Shown one piece after another: positions 23,101-35,181 of a stretch of 64,000 nucleotides of DNA (its first letter is position 1; every line of letters begins with the position of its first letter). The notes under the pieces are model-generated. The model searched no databases and was not told where the DNA came from. It saw nothing but the letters and a program-made list of their open reading frames with translations. Origin of the DNA: Choanephora cucurbitarum (taxonomy: Eukaryota; Mucoromycota; Mucoromycetes; Mucorales; Choanephoraceae); the NCBI GenBank assembly GCA_025331435.1, contig JAIWNI010000059.1, positions 1 to 64,000 on the forward strand, read 5' to 3'. A program made the translations under genes and the position numbers.

Positions 23101-24246
23101 TTATTGGCTACAGTAAGAAATGCTGTTGGAGCCGCTAAGGTTAATACATTCGTTCTTCTTGGTCTTGGAGCTCTTGGCGACGGTAATACCAGACATAGTG
23201 AAGCCAGAACAAGGAGTGTCCTTGGAACAATTGATGCTAACAATGGGGTTACCCTTGGCAGATGCACTACCGGTGATGCTCTTGATTTCAACTCCCTTAA
23301 TGGTCAAAGAGGCGTTGTCGTTACCCTTACAGAAGGATTGTTGGTTGTTGTCACAGTAGTGAGTAGTGACGACAATAGGGTTGTCAACATTATTGAGCTC
23401 GACACCAGTGAAGTGAATGTCGCTGACAGAGCCCTTTCCACCAGACCAGGTCTTGATACGGAGACCGTTTTGACAGTTGGTACACTTACTGTTGGTTACA
23501 TAGACACCAGAGACGACAGCTGTTTCACCACCCTTACCAAGGGAACCAACAGAAAAGCCATGAGAGCCAGTACATTGAACATTGTCGACTTTGACATCGG
23601 ATGTGCTACCATTGATGGCCATACAATCATCACCGTTAACAACGATAGAGTTGGTCCACTTGACGTTCTTGGAGTTAGAGATATCGACAGCGTCAGTGTT
23701 ATGAGCATCGTTGGAGCTCTTGGAGACAGTGTTGATAGTAATCTTGTTAAGAGTAACACCGTCACAACGAGTAACACCAATGTGAGCACGAGGGGCTTGA
23801 AGGATCTTGAAGTTGGCAAAGGTAGAGTTGCCGTCGACAGTCATTCTGAGAACAGTAGGAGCGCTTCTGTTCTTGGCATCCCACCATTTCTGACCGTTAC
23901 CATTGATGACACCAATACTGCCACCATCAAAGTTGACCTTGGTACCCTTGATGGTAATGAAAGCGCTTTTGCCATTGAACTTTGTGTCGTAAGCAGGCAA
24001 ATTAAGAGTACCATAGAATTGGACATTGACATTGTTCAAACCTTCAACAACAACCAGATCGTTTAAGTTGTAAGTAGCGCCCTTACTGAAGACGACAGTA
24101 CCACCATTCTTACAGTTGTTGAAAGCAGTGACAATGTTGTTGGCAACATCACCACTGGTGGAGACGGTACAGGTAGCAGCTTGGGCAGCAGAAGCAAGGA
24201 CAGTAATGAGGGCAAGAGAGGAAGTGAGAGAAGGAATGTAAACCAT
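23101..24246 (-). CDS. secreted polygalacturonase, GH28
   Basis: Hydrolyses alpha-1,4-galacturonan in pectin. Intronless, 381 residues from ATG at 24246. This start is chosen because it begins a clean signal peptide, MVYIPSLTSSLALITVLASAAQA; the 51 upstream open codons cross a TATA box and are 5' sequence. The mature protein starts about ATCTVSTSGD and folds as a right-handed beta-helix. GH28 motifs in order: NTD (residues 183-185, NTDAVD), GDDC (205-208), GSHG (227-230, SVGS following) and RIK (263-265). Several Asn-x-Ser/Thr sites and Cys pairs fit secretion. Rhizopus species are known to carry many such genes; endo versus exo action cannot be decided here, although the CSHG-type first Cys is replaced by Gly. 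Confidence 0.93.
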   Translation of the reverse strand: MVYIPSLTSSLALITVLASAAQAATCTVSTSGDVANNIVTAFNNCKNGGTVVFSKGATYNLNDLVVVEGLNNVNVQFYGTLNLPAYDTKFNGKSAFITIKGTKVNFDGGSIGVINGNGQKWWDAKNRSAPTVLRMTVDGNSTFANFKILQAPRAHIGVTRCDGVTLNKITINTVSKSSNDAHNTDAVDISNSKNVKWTNSIVVNGDDCMAINGSTSDVKVDNVQCTGSHGFSVGSLGKGGETAVVSGVYVTNSKCTNCQNGLRIKTWSGGKGSVSDIHFTGVELNNVDNPIVVTTHYCDNNQQSFCKGNDNASLTIKGVEIKSITGSASAKGNPIVSINCSKDTPCSGFTMSGITVAKSSKTKKNECINLSGSNSISYCSQ

Positions 24247-24298
24247 TTCGATTAGTGTTAGAAGAGATAAAGAAAAAAAGGAATACAGGTCTACTGTT

Positions 24299-24311
24299 GC
24301 CCTTATATACT
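24299..24311 (-). promoter_or_regulatory. TATA box of polygalacturonase gene
   Basis: Minus strand reads GTATATAAGGGC about 55 bp before the ATG at 24246, followed by an A/C-rich leader. Position and match to TATAWAAG suggest the core promoter. Confidence 0.6.
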
Positions 24312-27300
24312 TTTCTCTTTTCCCTAACTTATCTTTGATTTTGAGTGTAATGTGCACTCCACATATAGCTTTTAGAGACGGTGTAACATAAACTGACATT
24401 TTTCCTTAAAGGGAAGTCAGTATTCTTTAAGATTCATTTCTTGTAAGGTAATAGTACGACCTCATTGGCTGCTGAGTTGCATTTAAGGGGGTCTTTACTT
24501 AATATTTTGGATTATTTGCATTTATTAAAGTCCAGTGAGTCAGAACACTGATCAAAAGTTTGTTGCACAAATTTAAAAAACAGAAACAGTGCATTAGATT
24601 TTAGACACAGTAAAACCTATGTATTTGTGCAGATAGAATTTTTTTTTTAAGAAAGACGAAAGACATTATATCGAATGATAATCTAGAAACATGAATTATG
24701 ACCAAATGAAGAGATCTCAATAAACTGCTCCAAATATCGTCGCACAAAAGCATCTATGGGAGTTTCTTAGCTGTTATATGGAGTAATAAACAATATTCGC
24801 CGATGGCATAAAAGGAGCTTTACTTAGTTCCTAGTACAAGGTGATATTGCCAAAAGTGTGTAATTCTTTTTATTTGTATTAATAAATGTGTGAAATTCTG
24901 AACATACGTCTTTTGACAAATTGAGTCTTGTGTCAGAAGATCTTGATGCCAGTTAGTAGATCACCTGCCTAAAAGTTAGCACTGGGAAAGAAGGACAAAG
25001 AAGTGAACTTACATAAGCTTAATAAGTACCCTTCCAGTGCTTTATTTCAGCAGGTATCGCAATATTAATTGCTGGTGCTTTCTTTGTACCTCATTATCCG
25101 ATCATACGTGTAACCATGATCGTCCTTTTTTTCTGGGTGATGGGATAGAAGCGTTGTTTTAATCCATAGTTGTAATCAATGCAAGTATTTCTTTTTCTCT
25201 TCCTATACACATCATTGCGCTTTGATGGCTTGATCAGTTACTGCATGAGAGGGTTATGAAGATGATCAATAACAGTAAAAGGATACGAGCAACATCAATA
25301 TGTGCTGGTTGTTTCTTTGGTTGCTCATAGAACTACTCAAATAGTTTTCTATGTTTCAGAATTATTAGGATGACTTTTTTGTTTCAAGAAATAAATTTGA
25401 ATGTTCATATAGTAATGCAAAGACTCATTTTTAGATTTCCCTCTCAAAGATATTAAAGCTATACTTTGTGCCCTTGTCCCAAAGTATATGTAAAAGCTTT
25501 GATTGTACGCATCAAGTCTACAGAAAATCCACAATAGGCTTTTATTCAGAAAGTAATAACACCACTGGGCATAAATGGCCTTTTCTGGTTTATAAAGTCT
25601 CCACACTTGAATCTTTACAAGCATTCACATGTTGTTGTTCCTGTAACGGCAGGATTCATTTCTATCCTAAGAAAAATACTATTGAAATACTACTCATAAC
25701 GTTAACATTGTTGCTATTGATGAAGTATCGACAGCGTTTTTGACACACGAATCTTTGAGTCAAAAGAAATCTCTTCACGTTCTGAGCACCAAAAAATGAG
25801 CTCGTTCTTTATTTTTTTTAAAAAAGAAATCTTGTATGTGTATCTAACAGCTATTTGAGTAACGTGATTTGAGTAAGGCCAATCCGGTTGAATGAGGCGA
25901 ATCCTCTTTGTATGGTTAGCTGCCAGTTCATCAATAGAAAGATATTATCGGACTCATAATTGAATAGCTGTACGACAAAATACCCATTACTCCTTTTCAA
26001 GGTTTCTATGAAGGGTTGCTTTTAAATCTTAAAAAGGAATTTTTAGGTTGGTGTTAACCGAGAGTTAATGGTTCAGGTGAGTTGTTATACCTGAAGAAGA
26101 GTACAGTCCATTTAAGACAATGCAAGCAACGATGGTCCCTCTGACTTTTTTCATTTTGTGCAACGGAAATAAGGTTAGGTGCCTGATCAAATTTATGCAA
26201 TGATGAAATTTTTCTTGAGCTGTATTAAAATTGGACAAATTTTAAGAGTTTGTGCATCATTCCTCACAACGAATAGTACCAAAAAAAAAAACTCTGTAAC
26301 TAATCTTCTTAACGATTTTGCAAAGCCAACTAAAACTCGACCATCTCTCTGCTCTTTTAAGCGCCTATTCAGTTTGTAATAGCATTGTTTCCTTGAGCTC
26401 GTCTCTCTCTCTTCCTCTATATATATATATCTCTTGTCTATGGAAAGTTTTTGCTCGAGAATCTCTTTGAAACAGCTAGATGAATAGTAGAGACGTTAAC
26501 TCCTATTGGAGGAGTAATTCCGCTTTTGCAAGAAGAAAGTTATCCTTCTCTTTTTTCTGTAATAAAGGTGAAACAAGACCTTTCTATTCGAAGCTCAGTG
26601 ATACATATGTGCTAGTTTATTTCATTTTATTGAATGCGAGTGCAGTACGCTGTCAAAGATACTTACAGTACGTTTTGATCAAAGGTTTGAGTAGTAAGTG
26701 AAGAAATGATGGGTAAAAGCAGCTCAATGAGATAACTGATACTTATTTGCTACTCTCAACCGCTACAGTAGTTAGAATATTCTTCTTTTTTGATATTGAT
26801 CGAGGTCATGATTCATTTGATGCTCTAATGCACATAACTTCAACATCGACAAAGGGAGATTGAGCTTAATAGATTCATCAACTAAGACAGAAGATGCAAG
26901 CCCTACTATGATTTGAAAGAATAGATAGCATGAGATATGCTCACTGACGACTATAGTGAAGTTTTTAGGTAGCTTCAAGGGACAATTGATGTACAAGACA
27001 CGAGGTGATTATACTCAGATAACGCCTTTTCTTATCGAAAATGACAAAATTGGCTTCTATGCCAGAGGTTTGCTGACTAAACAAATTTGCATCAGTCGTT
27101 GGTTGCAAGAGTATCTAAGTTAGAAATAAGCTCTGTCTGGAAGCACGATTCTTAGAATGAAGATTACTATAAGCGCTAATATGGCATTCAGTCCGAAAGT
27201 ATGCTCAATATAAGCCAACCTCCCTCAAAAACATCAACGATCTTAAAGAAGAAAAGCGCCTGCTATTGATATTTTAATTCTTTTGAAGTAAGTTCATTCT

Positions 27301-27372
27301 AATATAGTAGAGTAGACTATGAGTCTGTTTTCAAACCCATCATTACTATCGCAACACTTGTCCAATTCTCTG
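24312..27372. other. gene-poor region
   Basis: About 3 kb of AT-rich DNA. Short open frames on both strands show no domain, signal or splice-consistent extension. An (AT)n tract lies near 26421-26432 following CT-rich sequence. Probably intergenic, with the polygalacturonase regulatory region at its left end. Confidence 0.5.
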
Positions 27373-28399
27373 TTAGTCAGTTGGTTTAATCAATTCATTA
27401 GTGACGCGATAGACTTGACCCTCAAACATGAGTTCTTCGATAGCTTCGATTACTTTAGATTCGTCCATTACGCTGCTTAGATTTTGGCAGATAATCTGAA
27501 TGTGAGTACCTTCTTTGCCAGAGCATTCCTTGATCTCTTTCTTTACTGTGCTGAGTATATCACTACCCAGCGTGAGCGACTTATCTACCATGGGCGCCTG
27601 AGTAAAATATCTATATGGTAAGTTATACTGTTTTAGAGTCAAATAAAGACAAACCTTTTTTATAAGCGTCAAATGATGATGAATGGCATTTAGCATTTGA
27701 AAAGTCAACTCATTCATATCTTCTATAGGCCTTATGTGTGTAACAGCTACAAGTAGTTTGTTACAAGCGTACTTCAAACGCCCAATAGCTTTGATGTAAA
27801 TGCCAGTTCTACCATCAATATATGTTTGATCAGCTCTTCATTTCTGTATGTAAACGTATAAAAAACAGTCGTAAGTATCTTTACTTGAGAACAGACAGGA
27901 CATCTTCTTTGGAATCTAAAGCTGGTTCATTGCTTATTTTTAGATCGATACATCCAGTCCCATCTTCAATCAGTATAGTGGCAAAGGTATCAAATTGACT
28001 TATACACCGAATGATACCAACTATACAAACCTTTTAAAAAAAAGCCGGAAGAGAGACAAAAAATGATTCAGTTGTAATAAACTAACTTTGACAACATACA
28101 CACATACATTATAAACTGCTGCATCATCTATGAAAAAGTGATCGTCTTCCTCCATCAATGCATTGATGGCTTGCTTGATAGTAATAGGTCTTAAAGAACG
28201 CTCAGTTCTGACCGCTGGCTACAAGCGAAGTAAGTCATCTGATAGGAAGCATCTAGTCAAGCAGCCTTACCTTTTCTTTGGTCTTACTATCATCTTGGTT
28301 TCTGGCATTGTCCTTAAGAACATCTGTAAGTATACGTTAGCTAGTCGTTGTACATCAAAATGATCTTGCGTAACCTGCTATGTTCGCTACTGTTGGCAT
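27373..28399 (-). CDS. RPA2: replication protein A 32-kDa subunit
   Basis: Single-strand DNA-binding heterotrimer subunit for replication and repair. Six exons: 28399-28375, 28323-28271, 28218-28108, 28030-27885, 27835-27655, 27597-27373; 246 residues. Key blocks: RSLRPITIKQAINALMEEDD and FFIDDAAVYNVCIVGIIRCI, ILIEDGTGCIDLKI (OB fold), YIDGRTGIYIKAIGRLKYAC, then HIRPIEDMNELTFQMLNAIHHHL. The C-terminal winged helix is SSVMDESKVIEAIEELMFEGQVYRVTNE. The N-terminus (MPTVANIADVLKDNARNQ) is short and lacks the usual Gly/Ser-rich start, so an additional 5' exon cannot be excluded. Spliced frames agree throughout; the exon 4/5 junction uses the AG in GAAG to skip a stop. Confidence 0.88.
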
Positions 28400-29005
28400 T
28401 ACTCTGAATAATATCAAAAGAAGAGAGAAATATATGTAAATAATGCCAAAGATATTAGTCTTTTAAACAATTAATCAAAACCCTAATTTAAAAATTGCTT
28501 TACTTTTAGTCTATACTGAGCAATATGTGTTTCATCTTCAGTTGCAATCTATAAGATTTAGTTTGTGCAAAGTACGGTTGTGCATATCTTCCATATAGGC
28601 ATTTTCTGAAGATACAAGCACAAGAATCATGGAACAAAAATAGAATGGAAGGTGCTCCAAGCTTCAAATCATTTTGACTAGTTGGTAGCTCGATCTGTAG
28701 CAGTTATAGAAGCTAGATGGTTTCTGCTGAAGCAAAGCCTTTCGATACTTATACAAATGATTCATATACTAGTGTAGATCGACTAATGGTTTGGCTATAT
28801 TCTCTCCCGCTTTTATTATCTTTGAACAAGTAGCATAGATATCTCATAAATTATTTGCTTTCTATTCTGTTCATGCCTTTCTCTCTTTACTCTGATCATC
28901 CTGTTTGCACTGGATGGCTACTGATATTCTTTTCTTGATGTAGCGTTTCTCTCCATATTGAAAGAGGTTGTTTTATTATACCATCAAGAACATAAAAAAA
29001 AAGCT
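28400..29005. other. intergenic between RPA2 and MDP-1
   Basis: About 600 bp, AT-rich. It may contain a further 5' exon or the leader of RPA2, since splice-like signals occur near 28510-28590 on the minus strand, but no frame could be joined reliably. Confidence 0.4.
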
Positions 29006-29832
29006 CTAATAGTGATCTTCCAGCTTGGGTTGTTTAGGGCTAGTGTTGTTTGCATAGTTGTGTAATGCAGTCATAAACTGAGTAGGCGTAATACCTTTAC
29101 GGGTATTGACCTGAACAAAATGAGCGCCTAGCTTTGTCACTTCTCTATTTCTGCTTTCATCGTCAAAAAAGAGCATCTTATGGCATTCGATGCCTGACTT
29201 CTTAGAGAGAGCTTTGAAGTGCTTGATCTTGCTACCAGGATATATTTCAAAATAATCTATGTTCTGTTCTAGTGTTGAATCTAGTTCAGGAATCCTCAAA
29301 AGCCTCAGTGCTTTTCTAGCCCTGATGAAAGATATGCATAGATAAGTAAACATGTGAAGATACTAAGAAAAAAGGACGTACCATTCTGGAGTGCTTGTTC
29401 TTGAAGCAATTGCAATCTTGGTGTTAGGAAAAGATTTGATTGTTGAAATGATAGCTGTAGTATGTTCAAAGAGACTTAAAACCTCTCCTCGACTAAAAAT
29501 TTTCTTTCTTTTAATAGTTTTGCATAAAGACTTATTTTCTAATAACTTACTGATTCACAATAGAATTGTTTTTCTCCTCATAAGTATAAGGTGGGCCTAT
29601 AATTAAGTTTATTAGCAAATAAAAAGAGAATAAAAGAAAAAAACATTGTTAATATTGAGTATTTTACCATAAGTACAATCGATCCTAATGTCAAACTTTC
29701 AACATGAGTTTGTCTGTTTTTGCTTTTAGTACATCAAACTCACCACTCAGACCATAAAGTATAGTCAAGATCAAACACGATCATCTCGGGCAAGATCTCG
29801 GGTAGCTCTTTTATCTCATCTGATTTAGTCAT
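29006..29832 (-). CDS. MDP1: magnesium-dependent phosphatase-1 (HAD family)
   Basis: HAD-superfamily phosphatase thought to act on phosphotyrosine or glycated protein. Five exons: 29832-29744, 29684-29668 (17 nt), 29596-29551, 29492-29382, 29321-29006; 192 residues. Motif I is MIVFDLDYTLW with the nucleophile Asp, followed by WIDCTYGPPY, as in the family. Motif II is IAIASRTSTPEWARKAL. FEIYPGSKIKHFKALSKKSG and motif III/IV MLFFDDESRNREV complete the active site. The tail is NYANNTSPKQPKLEDHY. All junction phases agree. Role in metabolite or protein repair is from the family. Confidence 0.9.
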
Positions 29833-30077
29833 TATGAGGTTGCTGATATAGTAGAGTTGTTTGAGCCAAAATATATATATATATATATTTAGAAAAAAAA
29901 AAGCCTTAGTGCTGCGGTATGATAGATAAGCTCTTGAATGCTTCCAGCATAAATGGTTCCACAAGAAAATGATAGATTCATGTCAAAAGCAGCGGCTTTC
30001 TTATATATAAAATGATCCCTTCATCTTTTATTGCTGATCTTTCTACTCTTTATCTCTTCTTTTTCTTTTTATGCACA

Positions 30078-31695
30078 ATGGATTTAGTATCATCATTACC
30101 TTCTTCTTCAGGTAGATATCCAGTGCTGACGGATATACTGCCTATCTAAAGTATCTAAAATAGATCCCCGCAAACAAGAAGCAGGTACATTGTATATGGT
30201 CGGGAGTAAAAATGTTTCAAAAGAAGAACATGAAAAGATAAATAAACAAGATATCACGCACCCTATACGAGTGGAAGGTTTAGAGAATGTCCCTATCATA
30301 AAAGTATCTGCTAGTCCACTCCATGTTCTTGCACTAAGTCAAGAAGGAAATGTAAGCGTCATCTTGTATGCATTAAATTATGATAAACTGATAAAATCAT
30401 GGTTTAGATCTATAGTTGGGGAGATCCTCAATACGGAGCTTTAGGAAGAAAGGGAAACCCTCATCTTCCTGGACTAATCAACCACCCCTCTATTAGATAT
30501 ATTCGATTTAAAGAAGTTGTTTGCGGCGCTACTTTCTCCATGGCTCTTTCTTCTAAGGGTCAACTCTATACATGGGGCACATACATGGTAAGTCTAGGAA
30601 AGGATTTGTGAAGAACCAGATTGACGGTATTTACATTATCTCTATAAGGGATCAGAAAACATTTACGGCTATTTGCCTCATGTTAAAATACAGCATCATC
30701 CTCGTATTGTGGATAATGTAAGTGGAGTTCAATTTGTCAGTATTGCTGCTGGAGCCACTGACTGCCTAGCGTTGGATTCAAATGGACAAGTCTACTCTTG
30801 GGGTTGTGGCGAATTCAATCAACTGGGTATTCCTGGATGTCATAACAAGAAAACTAAGCTTGAACTGATTCCCAACAAGGTTGCTCTAAACCGCATTGTT
30901 CGCATCGCATGTGGTCAATTCCATTCATTAGCTATCAATAGTTATGGCCAATTGTTTGCCTGGGGAGTCAACAAATTCTATCAATGTGGTATCATGAGTA
31001 ACACTTTGCTCAAGGAAGAAGTAGAAGAAGAAGAAACATTAGGGCCAGAAAGCATCATCGCACCTCAACTGGTAACAGGATTTAAGAACTGTGTTGGCAC
31101 TGAAACAGACCATCTAAAAAGCAAACTTGGAAAAAGATCATTGGATGAGATACAACAGGTTTTCAGTAAGCGTCTTAAGATATCAACTGAAAGCCAAGAT
31201 GATATGATGGATACGGATGATAGCTCAGAAAAGAGACATAAAGAAACAAAGCAGCCAATCAAGCCAGGTCCTGTGTCTGTTGCTGCAGGTGCAGACCATA
31301 CTATTGTTCAGATGAGTGATAATTCGTTGGTTGCATTTGGCAGAAATGACCATGGTCAACTTGGCATTGTTATTGATCCAAAAAACCCGCTTCCTGGTGC
31401 TGTTCAAACAAGAAAAGATGGCAACTATGATGCTCTTGGTGTGCCATCAAGGAATCCATGGTCTCCTCCCGTTAAGATAAAAAAAGGCATCAGTGGTTTT
31501 GATCATGCCCTTATTATAGGTACCGATGGTCAAGTTTGGGGCTATGGAAGCGCAGAACATCATCAACTTGGAACCTATAAGTCCAAAGATGTAACTTTAC
31601 CAACGCTTATTGAATCTATACAACAAAGAGGAAAAGTCATCGATGGAGCAGCTAATGATGCTACAACATATTTCATTGTTGCCAATAAGGAATAA
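30078..31695 (+). CDS. RCC1: RCC1-like Ran guanine nucleotide exchange factor
   Basis: Seven-bladed beta-propeller that loads GTP on Ran at chromatin. Four exons: 30078-30111, 30164-30351, 30408-30587, 30649-31695; 482 residues, similar to fungal Srm1/Pim1. Successive blades contain GNIYSWGDPQYGALG, ATFSMALSSKGQLYTWGTY, GATDCLALDSNGQVYSWGCGEFNQLG, GQFHSLAINSYGQLFAWG, GADHTIVQMSDNSLVAFGRNDHGQLG and FDHALIIGTDGQVWGYGSAEHHQLG. The blade order and the GSENIYG insertion match true RCC1 rather than generic RCC1-repeat proteins. An acidic/basic insert (DDMMDTDDSSEKRHKETKQP) sits between blades 5 and 6. The N-terminus MDLVSSLPSSSDPRKQE is short and not strongly basic. It converges on the CstF-50 gene with 32 bp between stops. 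Confidence 0.87.
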
Positions 31696-31727
31696 AGTAA
31701 AATCTTGTTTTTGTTTTATTTGCAAGT

Positions 31728-33306
31728 CTAAATATCAGAAGGTGTGTTAAAATAACGAGCACGATAATCATCACTATAAGAAAGAAAGAAAGAAAATCAA
31801 TATATCATTGTACATCTATCTATTTGTTGATCTTAATTCCCTACCTGCAAGTCAAAATGCCACTATCTACAGGAGAAGCTGCAACGCACCTCACCAAGTT
31901 ATTATGACCGACTACTCTTTTGATAAGAGTACCAGTCTGTGTATCATAGACAATGACATCTGTTGAAGCCTCATCACCAATGACAACAAACCCTTCATTG
32001 TGAGTAAAGCTAGGTTGAAGCATCTGCGTGCGTTGCTCGTGCCCCTTGTATTCCATCAATATATTGCCACTTGACACTTCCCATAGACGTACAGTGGAGT
32101 CTAGACCGGCTGTCAACAGGTAACGTTCATTGTTTGTAAAGCGTACGCTCGATACTGCAGTGCCGCCATGGGAACTTTCTAATGTTTTGATGCATTGAGA
32201 AGAGGTGCTATCCCAGATACGTACTGTACCGTCTAATGAAGATGTGGCAAATATTTTGCCTGAATTCGAATATCTGATTTGTGAGACAGAACCACGATGG
32301 ATACTGGCGCTTGTGGCATTTGTGTAGCACTGGAGTGTCTTTACGTCGTATATACGCACTGCTGCATCTTTTGTACCAGCTAGTAGAAAATCGCCTGATG
32401 GATGAAAGCAAATTGAATTGACAGGCTGAGCATCCTTTAGATGGTAACAACTATCAGTACATGAGAAACAGTCAAGTGTCTTACTTTACCTGAAGATATC
32501 GAAATGCTCTTTTTACACCTGTCTTTGACAAATCAAATAATTTTATGCTTTGATCGTTTGAACAACTAGCAAGGACAAGGCCATTAGGATGAAAACTTAA
32601 GTCATTGACTTGTTCAGTGTGATCATAAAGAGTTCTGATGACTGGTTTATCACCTGCGTCACCAGATCTGTTCTTCATTTTATTGACATCTAGCAGTTTA
32701 AGTGAGGAATCATGCGAACCAGTAGCTGCAAATCGACCATCTGAACTAAAAACGGCTGTGCGACAAGGACCTTTATGTTGCGTGTAGTAGAGTTGATTGT
32801 ATTCTGGTGCAGCCTTGGGCTCTATAGATCGAACAATCAGACATTTGTGTACAGAAAAACTCCATCCCACTTACGAGCATTTTTCAAGGACTCGAAATCG
32901 AACCCAGTGTTCGTCATGGTCACATCGGTATCTTGTTCTGATGAGTTGCGATCAAAGGCTTTGTTTGAATAATCATCTTCTGAGTCTTCCTCATCGTCTA
33001 GAATAGTAGTCGTTAATCTCTATCTCTGCAGCTACAAGTTAGTAAGTTCAATTACTTTTGTACTTTGCTATCTGTATCATTTCTGACAGTTTTGAACTTG
33101 GAAGCATATCTGTAGAAGCACCTGTCGCGTCAGCTACACTCTGTGCAACTGCTGAATAACCATATGCAACAAGTTGACTGATATATATACAAGAGCATAT
33201 TAAGACAAGCTTAGTGCCATTTGACGATCATAGTTTCTCCTCACTCTTCATTCTACCTAATTATCAGTGAAAGTACTTCGTCTTCTCTCACTTCGTTATT
33301 ATTCAT
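31728..33306 (-). CDS. CSTF1: cleavage stimulation factor 50-kDa subunit (WD40)
   Basis: Subunit of the complex that binds GU-rich elements during mRNA 3' processing. Six exons: 33306-33257, 33177-33064, 33017-32875, 32821-32490, 32434-31845, 31773-31728; about 424 residues. The N-terminal dimerisation segment VLSLIISQLVAYGYSAVAQSV is rebuilt across intron 1. After an acidic linker come six or seven WD repeats, for example CRTAVFSSDGRFAATGSHDSSLKLLDV, VNDLSFHPNGLVLASCSNDQSIKLFD, GSVSQIRYSNSGKIFATSSLDGTVRIWD and YLLTAGLDSTVRLWEV. The last exon gives SDDYRARYFNTPSDI. The exon 2/3 junction is the least certain; the chosen one uses a GTACAA donor and keeps frame. A metazoan-type CstF-50 in a fungus is noteworthy because budding yeast lacks it. 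Confidence 0.88.
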
Positions 33307-33642
33307 AGTTAAAGCAAGATGAAAATTTGTTTTCAAAAAAAAAATATTCGATAAAACAGACAAATTAAATTTTAAGCTCAATAGATAAATTTCAAGTGGG
33401 ATTGAGTGTGTCTCGTATTCAGGACTTGCTAGAGCCAAAGATGTTCCTTGAGCCTGATACGCGTTTAAGAGATGAGAAATAAGCTTTCGAGAAAGGAAAG
33501 CAAAAGAATGAGATAATTTTCGGTAATTCTAGAGTCAGAAAAATGATTCCTACTGGCCAAAGCATTGTTAACCTGAGCTCTACGCCTATATAACACCACT
33601 ACGGCGCAGAAGATGAAATTCACAGACAAAATCTTGCACTTA
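33307..33642. other. intergenic, CSTF1 upstream region
   Basis: About 330 bp between the CSTF1 start and the CACTA-like element; presumably the CSTF1 promoter. No coding evidence. Confidence 0.5.
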
Positions 33643-34452
33643 CACTGTAAAAAAAATAAAGGTTTTTTCCGCCGAAAAGCCCGCAAAAAACCTTTTTTTA
33701 GAGGTTTTTGAGAGGTTTAACACTTAATTAGCCTTTTGTCAGAGGTTTCTGTTGGGTTTTGGTTGACCTTTTAAAAAAAGGCTTTTTGCGGGTCCAATTT
33801 TTTATTTTTTATGTGAAGTTGATTAAATTGAAAGGTTTCTTTCGGGAAACAAATTTTTTAAAGTACGTTACTACGAATTTTAACTATGCTGATCCAATTA
33901 AAAATGCTTTTGTGTTATGCAAAGCAGAAAGTCTTGACAAGCTAACCTTTTGAGCAATTCACTTTGTAAATGTACTGCGGATGCAGTCCTTATTTTGAAG
34001 CCACTGCGGTCTTCCCGATAGAAGAAAAAAATTTTTTTGACGAGTACTAACCCTCTTTTTTCTCTTTTTTCCTTACTTATTCAACTTTAAAGTAAATAAA
34101 AGTAAAAAGTTGCTTCTTGTCATTCAACTATTTACTATTCTATTTTAACTCGAAATATCACATTAAAGGCATTGCTTAATAGATGTGGTTCTTTTTGTGT
34201 TATATGAATAGCAGTAACGAGGTGATAACTTATCGCTTTTTTGTTAAATCTTTAGAACAATATCAAAATGGCTCTTACTTCCAAGTATGCACTGACCTCT
34301 TGGCTTCATTCAATCTAGTTGTTGTCCATCTCGCTGCCTTGAAAAAACAGAATGCAATGTTTGCCGAGTAAGGCCGGACTAATAGTGAACAAGTCCAGCA
34401 GCAAAGCAATCATCAAGGCCCTACCATTCTGGCAAGAGGCTTTAGGTACAAT

Positions 34453-34917
34453 ATGCCTAAGCGAACCAATCCTACCGCAAGCATGAAAAGGGTTCTGGCT
34501 GATGCTCTTACTGATCGTACTGAGGAAGAGCTAAACGCTCTTTACAAGAACTTCAATAACATTTCCCTGAAAGCATGCGCTTCGTATGCTAACACTCAAG
34601 GTAACCAGTGTGTCTGTTATACAGTTGTCCCAGTTCAAGGTAAGTTTTTAATGCAGCGAACAACACTTGATTTCTTGTTAGGAGCACATAAAGAGCTGTC
34701 CTTTCTTTTGAGTGCTAGTCGTGATGGCCTGATGGAGTTGCTGTCGCAAAATCTTGGACAGAATTTGCTAAGCGACAGTAAGTAAACAATCACAAGTTAG
34801 CAACACTATTACTAATTGTAATTTAATGTATTTGTAGACGAAAAAGGACAGTTCTTCTTGCTGCAAGAGCTGCTGCAAGAGCTGCTGCAAGAAATGCTTC
34901 TGCTGCTGGCTAATTGA
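34453..34917 (+). CDS. unknown small protein inside CACTA-like element
   Basis: Open frame starting MPKRTNPTASMKRVLADALT, then RTEEELNALYKNFNNISLKA. Two good introns are visible: 34640-34681 (GTAAGT...TTAG, in-frame, 42 bp, so retention keeps the frame) and 34778-34837 (GTAAGT, TACTAAT branch, GTAG). Exons 34453-34639, 34682-34777, 34838-34917 give 120 residues ending in Leu/Gln-rich LLQELLQELLQEML from a repeated CTGCAAGAG unit. No family recognised. The alternative frame of the last exon gives an Arg/Ala-rich tail. Upstream open codons from about 34183 may be a further exon. Real splice signals suggest it is or was expressed; it could be an element-encoded accessory protein or captured host exons. 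Confidence 0.45.
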
Positions 34918-35148
34918 TTTCTTTTTTGTTTGAATAAAATGTTTTTCCCTTATATCTGCTGTTTCGATTCCACAAGCATTGGCTGGAAGCGATTATGTAG
35001 CTTTCCAAGCATAGTTAAAGGCATTCATTTATAACCAATAAAATGCGTTTAATTTGAACCTTTAAAAGACCTTTTTTTCGAATGTACAAACCATTGAAAA
35101 CCCCTGAAATAAAGGCCAATAAAGGGCCCGTTTTAAAAACCTCAAGAT

Positions 35149-35181
35149 GACCTCTAAAAGACCTCTAAATGACCTCTAAAT
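35149..35181 (+). repeat. 11-bp tandem subterminal repeat x3
   Basis: Three adjacent copies of GACCTCTAAAW within the right subterminal region of the CACTA-like element; degenerate singles continue to 35335. Confidence 0.85.

Noticed and set aside
23104..24066. 320-codon open frame on + strand
   Set aside because: Exact antisense of the GH28 polygalacturonase; composition (Val/Thr/Asp-rich) is a by-product of biased codons on the other strand.
32880..32905. tRNA-like box B (GGTTCGATTTCGAG on minus strand)
   Set aside because: Lies in CSTF1 coding sequence; no acceptor/anticodon stems around it.
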